From Asticcacaulis solisilvae (GTDB taxonomy: Bacteria > Pseudomonadota > Alphaproteobacteria > Caulobacterales > Caulobacteraceae): a stretch of 64,000 nucleotides of DNA. Below the pieces are notes generated by a model. The model worked only from the letters and a program-made list of their open reading frames with translations, was not told the origin of the DNA and ran no database searches. The position numbers and the translations under genes are program-made. Below, in pieces: positions 53,257 through 61,764 of this stretch. The stretch lies in NCBI RefSeq assembly GCF_017875235.1, contig NZ_JAGGMI010000005.1:248001-312000 (forward strand). The letters run 5' to 3'. The stretch's first letter is position 1, and each line of letters starts with the position of its first letter.

Positions 53257-54912
53257 TTACGAATCGTGCAGCCAGGAGCGGAGAATCGACACCGACTCTT
53301 CCGGATGGCGGTCGACGAACTCCGACACCTTCTTGACCGAGGAGGCCTTCACCTGGCCCTCGATGCGCGCGATGTCGATGCGCTGTTCGGCTTCGCTATG
53401 GGGCGCCATGGCGGTGGCGGGCGCCGATAGCGGCGGCGCTCCGGCAGCGGCGGCCTGAGGCAACGGGGCCGCGCCTCCGGCCGTGGCCAGTTGCGGTCCG
53501 CCGGCGATGCCGGACACGTACGTCGTCGGACCCGAATTGATGAACTTCATCAGCGGCTTGGCGACAAAGAACAGGGTCAGGAGCGCCACGATCAGCAGGA
53601 CGGCGATTTCGGCGCCGCGCATGATGTCGTTCTTGTCGAAGTCAAACAGGGGCGCCTTGGAGGCTTCGCCGCCGGCCGTACCGCCGACGTCGTGGCTGAA
53701 GCGGACATTGACAACCTGGACCTGGTCGCCGCGTGCCTGGTCGAAGCCGATGGCGGCCTTCACCAGGGCGTCGATCTTCTGCATGTCCTCGGCCGAACGC
53801 TTGGCATAGGTATCGGGCGCCTTGCCGTCCGCCGACGGCGTGACGACGTCGTCGACCGCGACCGAGACGGCCAGCTTGCGGATATCGCCCGGACCGGTAA
53901 CGGTCGTCGTCTTGGTCGTCGAGATCTCGTAATTGGTGGTTTCGGATGTCGTGCCGGACTGGGTGCCGCTGCCCGTTACGCCGGGCGTCTGGGCGCCGCC
54001 GGGGATGTTGGCGGCGGCGGTGGTGACCCCGTTGGGATCGGCTTCGGTCGAACGGTCGTTCGATTCCGAGGTCTGGGTCGAGCGGACGACCTGGCCGTCG
54101 GGGTTATATTCAACGGACTCACGCGTCGTCGAGGTCTTGTCGAGATCGGCGGTGACCGTCACGCGGGCCGCGCCTGAGCCTACGACGCCTTCGACGATTT
54201 CCTTGACGCGCTTGCGCAGGGATTCTTCGAGGTCGCTCTTGTGCGCCGCGCCCGCGCCGCTCATGGCCTCTTCCTCGCCGGCGGCGGCCAGCAGGCGGTT
54301 ACGGTCATCGACGACGGTCACCTTGTCAGGCTTCAGGTTCGGCACGGCCGAGGCCACCAGGTTGCGGATGGCGCTGACCTGATCCGCATTGAAGTCACCG
54401 CCGGCGATACCCAGAACGACCGAGGCGGTCGGCTGCTGGGCGGCGTCATCGAACAGTTCGCGCTTGGGCATGACCAGAAGCACCCGCGCCGAAGTAATGC
54501 CGCGAATTGAGCGTATGGTTCGCGCCAGTTCGCCCTCCAGCGCCCGTTGATTGTTCAGGTTCTGGACGAATTCGGTCTGGCCCAGGGCCGGGGCATTGTC
54601 GAATATCTCATAACCGACGCTGGCGGCGGTCGGCAGCCCCTTGGATGCCAGCATCATGCGCGCGGTGGCGACTTCGTCGCGGTTGACCATGATGGTCGAC
54701 CCGTCGCCCTTGACCTCGTGCTTGATGCCGGCCTGTTCCAGCGCCACGCTGATTTCGCCCGCTTCCTTGAGATCGAGATTGGAGAAGAGCAGCGCCTTTG
54801 GCTGGGCGGCGAAATTAAGGAAGACAGCAGCCAGCACCCCGGCCACGCCGGCGGCGATGCCAAGGATGGTCATCAGGCGGCCAAGGCCAAACTTCTGTAA
54901 ACCTGAGAAAAA
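53257..54912 (-). CDS. fliF: Flagellar MS-ring protein FliF
   Basis: Forms the MS ring in the inner membrane. There is an N-terminal membrane helix (LMTILGIAAGVAGVLAAVFL) and a YscJ-like ring-building domain (KALLFSNLDLKEAGEISVAL). A long periplasmic loop is low in complexity, and a second helix (AEIAVLLIVALLTLFFVAKP) precedes the cytoplasmic FliG-binding tail (FVDRHPEESVSILRSWLH). I place the start at the GTG at 54912 (GGAG 5 bases upstream); a longer frame begins at a GTG at 54960 without a good site. The CtrA box at 54992 fits the shorter start better. It is the first gene of the operon. Confidence 0.93.
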   Translation of the reverse strand, partial: FFSGLQKFGLGRLMTILGIAAGVAGVLAAVFLNFAAQPKALLFSNLDLKEAGEISVALEQAGIKHEVKGDGSTIMVNRDEVATARMMLASKGLPTAASVGYEIFDNAPALGQTEFVQNLNNQRALEGELARTIRSIRGITSARVLLVMPKRELFDDAAQQPTASVVLGIAGGDFNADQVSAIRNLVASAVPNLKPDKVTVVDDRNRLLAAAGEEEAMSGAGAAHKSDLEESLRKRVKEIVEGVVGSGAARVTVTADLDKTSTTRESVEYNPDGQVVRSTQTSESNDRSTEADPNGVTTAAANIPGGAQTPGVTGSGTQSGTTSETTNYEISTTKTTTVTGPGDIRKLAVSVAVDDVVTPSADGKAPDTYAKRSAEDMQKIDALVKAAIGFDQARGDQVQVVNVRFSHDVGGTAGGEASKAPLFDFDKNDIMRGAEIAVLLIVALLTLFFVAKPLMKFINSGPTTYVSGIAGGPQLATAGGAAPLPQAAAAGAPPLSAPATAMAPHSEAEQRIDIARIEGQVKASSVKKVSEFVDRHPEESVSILRSWLHDS

Positions 54913-55272
54913 CGAACCCACGCCGGCTCCATCACCATTAAAGGCGAGGTTCGACCTCACCTGTCACTAGGCAGTAATTTCCCAGTGGTGGGTTAATGTG
55001 GGTTTAATTTTCACGCCGATGTGAAGCGATTTTTAAGATTCGACTTTGATTATAAGCCTATAGAATAACAATGGTTTTAGAAATTTGGTTAAAGTCGATT
55101 AACCAATGCCCAAAGGTCTGCCGGTACCAAATCCGTGAACGCCTTTAACGGACCTGGGCGTATGCCCGGATCCGTCAAAGAAAATAACCGGATGCCCGCA
55201 AACCGCGCAGGCCTCCCCTATTCACAGCCTATCATGCGCTGAGACGGCGTCATGCCATCTCACCCACGATAT
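54913..55272. promoter_or_regulatory. Promoter region of the fliF operon
   Basis: A gene-free stretch between sciP and fliF. It holds a perfect CtrA box (54992-55007) and AT-rich DNA around 55010-55075. I found no convincing sigma-54 promoter or ftr site here. Confidence 0.6.
54992..55007 (-). promoter_or_regulatory. CtrA box of the fliF operon
   Basis: On the minus strand TTAA-ACCCACA-TTAAC matches the full CtrA consensus TTAA-N7-TTAAC. It lies 32 bases upstream of the longest possible fliF start and 80 bases upstream of the preferred one. That places it as an activator site of a class II flagellar promoter, as known for Caulobacter fliF. Confidence 0.8.
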
Positions 55273-55557
55273 TTAGCGATACTGCTGGATGCGCGTGGTG
55301 CGCAGGCCGGCCATGCCGTGGTTCTCGATCGCCTTCTGCCACGCCAGGAATTCCTCCGACGTGATATTGTAGCGTTCACACGCCTCATCGAAGGTCAGAA
55401 GACCGCCGCGCACGGCAGCGACCACCTCAGCCTTGCGGCGGATAACCCAGCGCTCCGTTCCCGGAGGCGGCAGGTCGGCCAGTGTCAGTTTAGCCCCAGT
55501 CGGACCAATCACGTATTTTTCGCCCTTACTATCGCGGCGTTGCTGTTCTTGAAGCAT
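55273..55557 (-). CDS. sciP: SciP, small CtrA inhibitory protein (DUF1153)
   Basis: A 94-residue DNA-binding protein. The core YVIGPTGAKLTLADLPPPGT, RWVIRRKAEVVAAVRGGLLT, then FDEACERYNITSEEFLAWQ (helix-turn-helix) is the DUF1153/SciP pattern almost throughout. In Caulobacter SciP accumulates late in the cell cycle and blocks CtrA-driven transcription, including of flagellar promoters. Its position beside the fliF operon is conserved. The upstream region has several TTAA palindromes, consistent with CtrA control. Confidence 0.94.
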   Translation of the reverse strand: MLQEQQRRDSKGEKYVIGPTGAKLTLADLPPPGTERWVIRRKAEVVAAVRGGLLTFDEACERYNITSEEFLAWQKAIENHGMAGLRTTRIQQYR

Positions 55558-55665
55558 GGCATTTTGCCTTTACTACCATCACCATTATCGATGAATGTAG
55601 CGCACCTCTCTCAACATCCGCTTAATCGCCATAGTAAATATGGGATTAATGTTTGCCCGGAAACC

Positions 55666-55687
55666 ATATTAAACTTTCGTTTAATAT
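55666..55687. promoter_or_regulatory. TTAA palindrome upstream of sciP, site 1
   Basis: ATATTAAAC-TTTC-GTTTAATAT is a perfect 9+4+9 inverted repeat. TTAA halves are spaced by 8 bases, one more than the CtrA consensus. It lies about 110 bases upstream of the sciP start. Confidence 0.5.
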
Positions 55688-55708
55688 AATGGAGAGGATA
55701 CTTCTTTT

Positions 55709-55724
55709 ATTAACGCCGGTTAAT
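55709..55724. promoter_or_regulatory. TTAA palindrome upstream of sciP, site 2
   Basis: ATTAAC-GCCG-GTTAAT is a perfect inverted repeat with TTAA halves spaced by 6, the same spacing as the site before fliI. It could be a CtrA or SciP-related site. Confidence 0.45.
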
Positions 55725-55782
55725 GAGTGTAAATATATTGCGAAAAACAGAAATATCTTTCGCAATACTCTTAAGGTGGTAG

Positions 55783-57216
55783 TTATTGCTTTATGCTTAA
55801 CAGCTCCTGCAGCATCTGGTCGGCCGTCGTGATGATGCGCGACGACGCCGAATAGGCCCGCTGGGTGGTGATCAGGCTGGTAAACTCCTGCGACAGGTCG
55901 ACCGTCGAAGCTTCGAGGCTGGCCGGCGCCAGCAGGCCCGTACCGCCCAGGCCGGGGACTTTCAGCGAATAGGTGCCGGAGTCGCGGCTGACCGTGTAGG
56001 CGTTGCCCGAGACCGGAGTCAGGCCGTCAGGATTGATGAAGCTGGCGACCGCCACCTGGGCGATGTTGCGCGTGACGCCGTTGTCAAAGATGGCCGTGAC
56101 CATGCCGTCTTCGCCGACCTGGATTTTCGACAGGTTGCCGAAGGCCGTACCGTTCGAGGTGACGGACTGGGTCACCGAGTCGTCGTCATATTGCGTCAGG
56201 CCGGATTTGGCGCCTGAAAAGGCCATGGTGACGGTCTGGCCGGCGACGCCGAGCGACGTATCCCAGTGCGGATTCGTTGTCGCCGCCGACGCGCCGATGA
56301 CGAGATCGGGCGAAAATGCCCCGGCCACGCCGGTCGTCAGGTTGACGCTGGTCGATGCGGCTTCGTCGAACTCACCCGAGGTGGTGAAGGCCAGGGTGCC
56401 ACGCGCGATCTGGCCAAGGCCGCCGGTGGCGATGGTGTCGCCCGCCGCATCGGCGATGTTCGGCGACCAGACCTCATAAGCCCAGGTGTTGGCGCCGGTC
56501 TTCAGCAGTGACATGGTCACCGATTGCTGGCCGCCCTTCGAGTCCGACACCGGGATCGAGATTTCAAAGTCCGGGCGCGTGCCGGGCGATGAGCCCGACG
56601 ACGGATCGTAGACCGACATCGACGCTGTCGGATCGGTCGCGTCGTAGGTGCCTGCCGTCACGGCCGTCGATACCGGCTGGCTGGAGCGCAGGTTGCCGTT
56701 GATCGCCACCTGGGTCGTCGCTTCGGCAGTACCGCCGATGTTCGAGATGTTGATCGGCTCAAGCTTGGTCAGGTCGGACGAGTCGGAAGACACCGAACCA
56801 TCGGCATTGACCGGCCAGCCCTGCAGATAGAAGCCGGCCGCGTTCTTGAGCTTGCCCGTCTTGTCCGCCGCGAATGATCCGTCACGCGTGAACAGGACCT
56901 GGCGCATGGCGGCGTCATCTTCCGAAGAGCCCGACACAACGAAGAAGCCTTGGCCGTCAATGCCCAGATCCAGGCTTGAATTGGTCGCCGCCAGTTCACC
57001 CGGGGTCGAGATGTTCTGGCGGAAGGTCGCGTTGACGCCACCGCTGTTGAAATGGCTGTTGGTCGTCGAACCGGTAACAATACTCTGGAAGCTGGTTGAC
57101 ACGCGCTTGTAGGCCGTCGTGTTGACGTTGGCGATGTTGTTGGAGATGGTCGTGAGCGCAGCCGAATTGGCGGCGAGGCCCGTCACTCCGGTTTGCATGG
57201 CGCTGTTGATGCTCAT
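55783..57216 (-). CDS. flgE: Flagellar hook protein FlgE
   Basis: The hook subunit. The N-terminal D0/D1 segment INSAMQTGVTGLAANSAALT with SNNIANVNTTAYKRV, the LDLGIDGQGFFVVSGS block and the C-terminal EFTSLITTQRAYSASSRIIT motif are diagnostic of rod/hook proteins; hook identity follows from flgD just upstream. Length is 477 aa, with a Ser/Thr/Gly-rich variable middle. It is the third gene of the fliK-flgD-flgE operon, 27 bases after flgD. Confidence 0.95.
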   Translation of the reverse strand: MSINSAMQTGVTGLAANSAALTTISNNIANVNTTAYKRVSTSFQSIVTGSTTNSHFNSGGVNATFRQNISTPGELAATNSSLDLGIDGQGFFVVSGSSEDDAAMRQVLFTRDGSFAADKTGKLKNAAGFYLQGWPVNADGSVSSDSSDLTKLEPINISNIGGTAEATTQVAINGNLRSSQPVSTAVTAGTYDATDPTASMSVYDPSSGSSPGTRPDFEISIPVSDSKGGQQSVTMSLLKTGANTWAYEVWSPNIADAAGDTIATGGLGQIARGTLAFTTSGEFDEAASTSVNLTTGVAGAFSPDLVIGASAATTNPHWDTSLGVAGQTVTMAFSGAKSGLTQYDDDSVTQSVTSNGTAFGNLSKIQVGEDGMVTAIFDNGVTRNIAQVAVASFINPDGLTPVSGNAYTVSRDSGTYSLKVPGLGGTGLLAPASLEASTVDLSQEFTSLITTQRAYSASSRIITTADQMLQELLSIKQ

Positions 57217-57243
57217 GGGATTTCCTTCTGGAAGAACTTAAAC

Positions 57244-57933
57244 TTAAGAAACTTTGGTGACGGCGGACATCGGCACGCGGGTATTGCCGACCTTGAGCAC
57301 GATGGTGCCGTCGATATTTTCCGCGGATGAGACGAGGCCCGACAGACTGATGCTGCTGTCGATCTTGGCGTTACTGGCCGTCTTGGCTTCGACGGTCAGG
57401 GTATAGTCCCCGGCCGGCGCGGCCTTGCCGGCGGTGGTCTTGCCGTCCCAGGTAAAGCTGTTGGCGCCCTTGGCGAGGCCGGCGCTTTCGGCATCACCCG
57501 TCCACACCACCTTGCCGTCGGCGTCCAGCACGCTCAGCTTGGCCGATCCGGCCGTGGCGCCCAGGTCGTAGTTCCAGGTCGCGGAGCCGTCCTTCAGCGT
57601 CGCCGTGTCGGTGGCGACTGAAACCGTCTTGCCGATATAGCTGACGGCGGCGTTCATCGATCCTGCGGAATTGTTGCTGGCGATCTGGGCCAGGTACTGG
57701 TTGCCCTTGAGCTGCTGCTCGACCGAGGAATACTGCACCAACTGGTTGGTCCACTGGGTGGTGTCCATCGGCGACAGCGGATCCTGGTTGCGCACCTGGG
57801 CCGTCAGCAGGTTGAGGAAGGTCGAATAGTTGGCGCCCAGCGACGATGTATCCGTGATCGAACTGGTCGACTTCGACGGCTTGCTGGTGTCGATCGGCAC
57901 ATAGGTGGCGGTATCGGAAATGGTATAGCCCAT
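57244..57933 (-). CDS. flgD: Flagellar hook-assembly scaffold FlgD
   Basis: The hook cap. The N-terminal signature YSTFLNLLTAQVRNQDPLSP with MDTTQWTNQLVQYSSVEQQL is typical of FlgD. It is followed by a tudor/FN3-like pair of domains (WNYDLGATAGSAKL and FTWDGKTTAGKAAPAGDYTL). Length is 229 aa. It lies 8 bases after fliK. Confidence 0.95.
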   Translation of the reverse strand: MGYTISDTATYVPIDTSKPSKSTSSITDTSSLGANYSTFLNLLTAQVRNQDPLSPMDTTQWTNQLVQYSSVEQQLKGNQYLAQIASNNSAGSMNAAVSYIGKTVSVATDTATLKDGSATWNYDLGATAGSAKLSVLDADGKVVWTGDAESAGLAKGANSFTWDGKTTAGKAAPAGDYTLTVEAKTASNAKIDSSISLSGLVSSAENIDGTIVLKVGNTRVPMSAVTKVS

Positions 57934-57941
57934 GTGAGTTC

Positions 57942-59183
57942 CTAAACGATCAGGTTGAGCGCAAGCGTCGAAACGCCCCTGCGCATGGCCGAGGCGGCCG
58001 TATCGAGAATGGCGTTGAGGTCGCTGTCATCGGCGACCTTGTTGGCGGCCTTGATCGCGCGGGCCGCCTGGCGGGCCTGCGATTGCTGCTGGTCCTGCGC
58101 CAAGGCCGAACCGAAACCGCCGTCGCGCGACGAGAAGGACAGGCTGTCCTTGTCGAGCGACACACCAGCGTCGGCCAGTTGCTGGCGCAACTCCGGCTCG
58201 CTGGCGCTGAAACTGGCGGCGGTCACGGGCGAATCGAAGGTCAGGTGCGCGGTCGTCTTGCCGTCGCGGCCGATGTGCAGCGACACCTCGACCTTGCCAA
58301 GGTCGGCGGGATAAAGCTCGATGGCGAATTTGGTCGAGCCCTGCTCCAGCTTCTTGCTGATCTGCATCGACAGGGCCGACAGCGATTCCACGGCGGCTTT
58401 CGACATGTTGGAACCGGCCGTGGTACTGGCGCCCGTAGCGGAATAGCTGCCCGAGGTATCGGTGATGGCCTGCAGCGAAAAGGCCTGCGGCTGGGTGGCG
58501 GATTGCGCGTCCGGCGCGGCGGCGCTGACGACGCGCGGATCGGTGGCGGGTTGAGCCGCTTGCGGCTCCGTGCCGGTCACGGCGTCGCGCACCTTGGCCA
58601 GGGTGTCCCTGGGGTCGGTCTTGGCGTCGGCCTTGACAGGCTCGGCGCTCGTCTTCGCGGATATGTCTATAGAGTCCGCAGCCTCTGCCGTCTCGGCCTC
58701 TCCGGCATCCTTGTCCTTGCCGACGACCGTAAGAGTGAACGTCTTTTCCGGCTTTGGCTTCGACGCCTTGGCATCGATAGCGATCGCGGGCAGGGACTGT
58801 TCCGGAGCCGTCTCGGTGGCCTTGGCCTGCGGCTGGACGGCGGGCGCGGCCACCATGGTCATCTGCGCGGCGGCAGCCGCCACTTCGGTCTCAACCTCTT
58901 CGCCCGGCAGCTTTTCGGTTTCCGGCAAGTCCTCTTCAGGTGCGGCGACCTTCAGATCGTTCATCAATACGGCCGCGGTTACCTCACCCTTGGCGACCGA
59001 CGCGGCCACGGCCTCGGCCTCGGCCTGAACCGGCGTTTCCGCGGCGATCTGCTGCAGCAGGACATCGAAAACGGACACGCCGCCTTCGGGCATAAAGCCC
59101 GAAGCCGCGCCCGTGGCCGCATCCGTGGATGCGCCGGCGGGTATGGCGGCAGAATTGACCGGCAAGGGTGTGGACAGCGACAT
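57942..59183 (-). CDS. fliK: Flagellar hook-length control protein FliK
   Basis: A 413-residue ruler protein. A long Ala/Glu/Pro-rich, poorly ordered N-terminal part is followed by the Flg_hook domain: LEQGSTKFAIELYPADLGKV with EVSLHIGRDGKTTAHLTF and SEPELRQQLADAGVSLD, the conserved L-x-P-x-x-L-G-x-V-x-V pattern. The ATG at 59183 is preferred; a GTG at 59201 is in frame. It is the first gene of the hook operon and corresponds to flbG in Caulobacter nomenclature. A sigma-54 promoter lies about 105 bases upstream. Confidence 0.9.
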   Translation of the reverse strand: MSLSTPLPVNSAAIPAGASTDAATGAASGFMPEGGVSVFDVLLQQIAAETPVQAEAEAVAASVAKGEVTAAVLMNDLKVAAPEEDLPETEKLPGEEVETEVAAAAAQMTMVAAPAVQPQAKATETAPEQSLPAIAIDAKASKPKPEKTFTLTVVGKDKDAGEAETAEAADSIDISAKTSAEPVKADAKTDPRDTLAKVRDAVTGTEPQAAQPATDPRVVSAAAPDAQSATQPQAFSLQAITDTSGSYSATGASTTAGSNMSKAAVESLSALSMQISKKLEQGSTKFAIELYPADLGKVEVSLHIGRDGKTTAHLTFDSPVTAASFSASEPELRQQLADAGVSLDKDSLSFSSRDGGFGSALAQDQQQSQARQAARAIKAANKVADDSDLNAILDTAASAMRRGVSTLALNLIV

Positions 59184-59287
59184 CGGAACTCGCGCAAACA
59201 CTCGAGGGATCCATCGCCGCGTTTCGCAGCCTTCAGGACCTGGTTCAGGGCGACGCAGTTCTTGCGCAAACCAATCGCCTCACCGGC

Positions 59288-59303
59288 TGCAAGCGCCGGG
59301 CCA
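59288..59303 (-). promoter_or_regulatory. Sigma-54 promoter of fliK-flgD-flgE
   Basis: Minus-strand TGGCCCG-GCGC-TTGCA matches the -24/-12 consensus TGGCACG-N4-TTGCA with one mismatch and correct spacing. Transcription would start about 12 bases downstream, near 59276, giving a leader of about 90 bases. Confidence 0.75.
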
Positions 59304-59307
59304 GTTC

Positions 59308-59320
59308 CAACTTATTGATT
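59308..59320 (-). promoter_or_regulatory. IHF-type site upstream of the fliK promoter
   Basis: Minus-strand AATCAA-TAAG-TTG fits the IHF consensus W-ATCAA-N4-TTR exactly. It lies in AT-rich DNA directly upstream of the sigma-54 promoter, where bending would bring FlbD bound at the distant ftr sites to the polymerase. Confidence 0.6.
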
Positions 59321-59370
59321 TTATTCATTTTAACTTATCAGGAGACGGGCGATATTTGCCTGCCCGGCAG

Positions 59371-59393
59371 GCGCGGCAGTCAAAACTTGCCGA
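59371..59393. promoter_or_regulatory. Possible ftr half-sites between the divergent hook promoters
   Basis: CGGCAGTCAAAACTTGCCG has CGGCA and TTGCCG arms like the palindromes downstream of the flgK promoter, with wider spacing. Weak candidate for FlbD binding. Confidence 0.35.
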
Positions 59394-59437
59394 CTTTCCA
59401 AAGGGTTAACCACAGGCCAACAGCCTCTTTATAATCG

Positions 59438-59453
59438 TGGCACGTGAATTGAA
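59438..59453 (+). promoter_or_regulatory. Sigma-54 promoter of flgK-flgL
   Basis: TGGCACG-TGAA-TTGAA matches the consensus TGGCACG-N4-TTGCA with a single mismatch. The start point would be near 59464, leaving a leader of about 150 bases that contains the FlbD-type sites. Confidence 0.82.
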
Positions 59454-59543
59454 ACCTTACGCTTCAGAATCGTAACCGCCCGCAGAGACAAAACTCTAAA
59501 CCTATGAAAATATTGAGTTTTAAAAATCGCCGCGCAGGAACGT

Positions 59544-59562
59544 CCCGGCAGGATTTGCCGGG
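59544..59562. promoter_or_regulatory. ftr-type FlbD site, downstream of the flgK promoter
   Basis: CCCGGCA-GGATT-TGCCGGG is a perfect 7+5+7 palindrome about 85-95 bases downstream of the predicted flgK start point. In Caulobacter the ftr2/ftr3 enhancers of flaN and flbG also lie downstream of the flaN promoter and serve both directions. Confidence 0.75.
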
Positions 59563-59565
59563 TGC

Positions 59566-59582
59566 GGTGCAGGCTTTGCCGA
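59566..59582. promoter_or_regulatory. Second, imperfect ftr-type site
   Basis: GGTGCAGGCTTTGCCGA follows the first site by 3 bases and repeats its GCAGGNTTTGCCG core, with the left arm degenerate. Two adjacent sites would allow FlbD oligomers to assemble. Confidence 0.55.
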
Positions 59583-59616
59583 AATGTGGTTGCTGGAAGA
59601 TTAAGGATGATCAGCC

Positions 59617-61761
59617 ATGTCGCTGAATGCCATTATGAATATCGGTGTGTCGGGCCTGATGACCGCGCAGGAACAGTTGCGCGTCACCTCCGACAATATC
59701 TCCAACGTCAACACGCCGGGCTATATCCGCAAGCAGGCCAACCAGACCTCGGTCACCGTCGGCGGCAAGGGCGCCGGCGTCACCTCGGGCCAGATCACCC
59801 TGGCGGCAGACCGTTACCTGCAACAGGCGTCGTTCAAGGCCAGCTCCGAAGCCTCGCAAAGCGCTGCGACCTATGACCTGCTCGACCAGATCCAGGCGCA
59901 GTTCGGCGACATCACCGACGAGAACAATCTGTTCAACCAGATGAACAGCGCCCTCACCTCGATGGCCAAGGCCGGTGAAACCCCCAGCTCCAGCGCCCTG
60001 CGCCAGGAAGTGCTCTCCAACCTGTCGGGCTTCCTGGCCGAAGGCGGACGCATCTCCGACAAGATCCAGCAGGTCCGCGCCGACGCCGATGCCCGCATCG
60101 CATCCGATGTCACCGCCATCAACGACCTGCTCAAGAACATTTCCAAGCTGAACGCCTCGATCTCGTCGGCGACCGTGGTCGGCGGCGACGCTACCGGCGC
60201 CCAGAGCGCGCAGACCGGTTATATCGACCAGTTGTCGAAACTGATCGACGTCAAGGTGACGCAAAACGAAAACGGCGGCGTGACCGTCCGAACCCAGAAC
60301 GGCACCGTCCTGAGCGGCGATACCTATGCCACCCTGTCCTATCAGCCGACATCGACCGTATCGAGCTCAACCACGTTCAACTCGATCATGATCAAGGGCA
60401 TCTCTGGCGAAACCCGCGACTTCGGCGACAGCATCACCTCGGGCGAGCTCAAGGGCCTGATCGACATGCGCGACGTTACCGCGCCGGCGATCAATGACCA
60501 GCTCAATCAGTACATGGCCAAGTTCACCGAGCAGATGAACGCGGCGCATAACGACTCGTCGTCGGTCCCTGCCCCGACCTCGCTGACCGGCAAGGCCCTC
60601 AGCCAAACCCAGACCGAAGCCCTGACCGGCATGACCGGCACGACCAATATCGTCATGCTGGACACCAATGGCGCCATCGCCAGCCGGATGCAGATCGATT
60701 TCAGCGCCAATACCTGGACGCGCTACCCGGCCAGCGGCGCCCCCGTATCGGGCACTTTTGCCGATGCCAGCTTCGCCGCCGACATCCAGGCCGGGTCGGG
60801 CGGTGGCCTGGCGCTCAGCTTCACCGGCGGTGCCCTGTCGGTCAGCGCCGCGGGCACCACCGCCGGCATCGCCATCGCCGATCCGGCGACCGGCGGTTCG
60901 AACAAGCTGGGCCAGGGCTTCTCGCAATATTTCGGCTTGAACGACCTCATTTCGTCGTCCGTGCCGACCAGCAACCAGACGGGCCTGACCGCCACATCGG
61001 CGCACGGTTTTGCCGGCGGCAGCCAGATGTCGTTCAGCATCAAGGGTGAAAACGGCTCGACGATCGCCGATATCGACTTCACCATCCCGACCACGGGTGT
61101 CACAACCCTCGACGACCTGCGTGTGGCGCTGAACAATACCTCAACCGGCGTCGGCCGCTACGGCACCTTCGCGCTGGACAGCAGCACCGGCGCCCTGACC
61201 TTCAGCGGCTACGGCAGCCCGGCGGCCCAACTGGCTGTGTCATCGGACAACACCTCGCGCAACGGCGGCGCTTCCTTCAGTACCTTCTTCGGCATCGGCG
61301 GTACCTCCGGCAAGGTCGCCAGCAGCCTGTCGATCAACAGCACCATCAATGGCAACCCGTCCAAGATGGGGCTGGCCCACGTCAATCTGTCGGCGACATC
61401 ACCCGATCCCGCGCTGGTGTCCGGTGACGGCTCGGGCGGCCTGGCCATGTCGGACATCGCCAATGCGTCGATCACCTTCCCGAAGTCCGGCCTCAACGGC
61501 GGCGGCACGTCGACGCTTGAACGCTACGCTTCGGACCTCGCTGGCCAGGTCGGTAACCTGGCCGCCAATGCCGAAACCAACAAGACGGCCTCCGAGGCCC
61601 TTCTGAAGGAGGCGACGAACCGCCGCTCCGCCACCGAAGGGGTCAATCTCGACGAGGAACTGATCAATCTTACCATTTACCAGCAGGCTTACGGTGCTTC
61701 CGGCCGCCTTATCCAGGCAGTGTCGGAAATGTATGACGTCCTGCTCAACATGGGACGCTGA
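59617..61761 (+). CDS. flgK: Flagellar hook-associated protein 1, FlgK
   Basis: The first hook-filament junction protein. The N-terminal LNAIMNIGVSGLMTAQEQLR with SDNISNVNTPGYIRKQ and the C-terminal VNLDEELINLTIYQQAYGAS with GRLIQAVSEMYDVLL are the diagnostic D0/D1 helices. The 714-residue length is at the long end because of an extended Ser/Gly/Thr-rich middle. The ATG at 59617 follows AAGGATGATC. flgL starts 3 bases after the stop. Confidence 0.95.
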   Translation: MSLNAIMNIGVSGLMTAQEQLRVTSDNISNVNTPGYIRKQANQTSVTVGGKGAGVTSGQITLAADRYLQQASFKASSEASQSAATYDLLDQIQAQFGDITDENNLFNQMNSALTSMAKAGETPSSSALRQEVLSNLSGFLAEGGRISDKIQQVRADADARIASDVTAINDLLKNISKLNASISSATVVGGDATGAQSAQTGYIDQLSKLIDVKVTQNENGGVTVRTQNGTVLSGDTYATLSYQPTSTVSSSTTFNSIMIKGISGETRDFGDSITSGELKGLIDMRDVTAPAINDQLNQYMAKFTEQMNAAHNDSSSVPAPTSLTGKALSQTQTEALTGMTGTTNIVMLDTNGAIASRMQIDFSANTWTRYPASGAPVSGTFADASFAADIQAGSGGGLALSFTGGALSVSAAGTTAGIAIADPATGGSNKLGQGFSQYFGLNDLISSSVPTSNQTGLTATSAHGFAGGSQMSFSIKGENGSTIADIDFTIPTTGVTTLDDLRVALNNTSTGVGRYGTFALDSSTGALTFSGYGSPAAQLAVSSDNTSRNGGASFSTFFGIGGTSGKVASSLSINSTINGNPSKMGLAHVNLSATSPDPALVSGDGSGGLAMSDIANASITFPKSGLNGGGTSTLERYASDLAGQVGNLAANAETNKTASEALLKEATNRRSATEGVNLDEELINLTIYQQAYGASGRLIQAVSEMYDVLLNMGR

Positions 61762-61764
61762 TAG

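Larger units (their letters stand above)
59184..59616. promoter_or_regulatory. Divergent control region of the hook (fliK) and flgK operons
   Basis: 433 gene-free bases between fliK and flgK. It contains two divergent sigma-54 promoters, an IHF-type site and FlbD-type (ftr) palindromes, listed separately. This matches the organisation known for the flbG/flaN region of Caulobacter crescentus. Confidence 0.8.

Noticed and set aside
58083-59318. A 411-codon plus-strand frame opposite fliK
   Set aside because: The product is a Gly/Arg/Leu low-complexity string and the frame crosses the sigma-54 promoter of fliK; it is a shadow.
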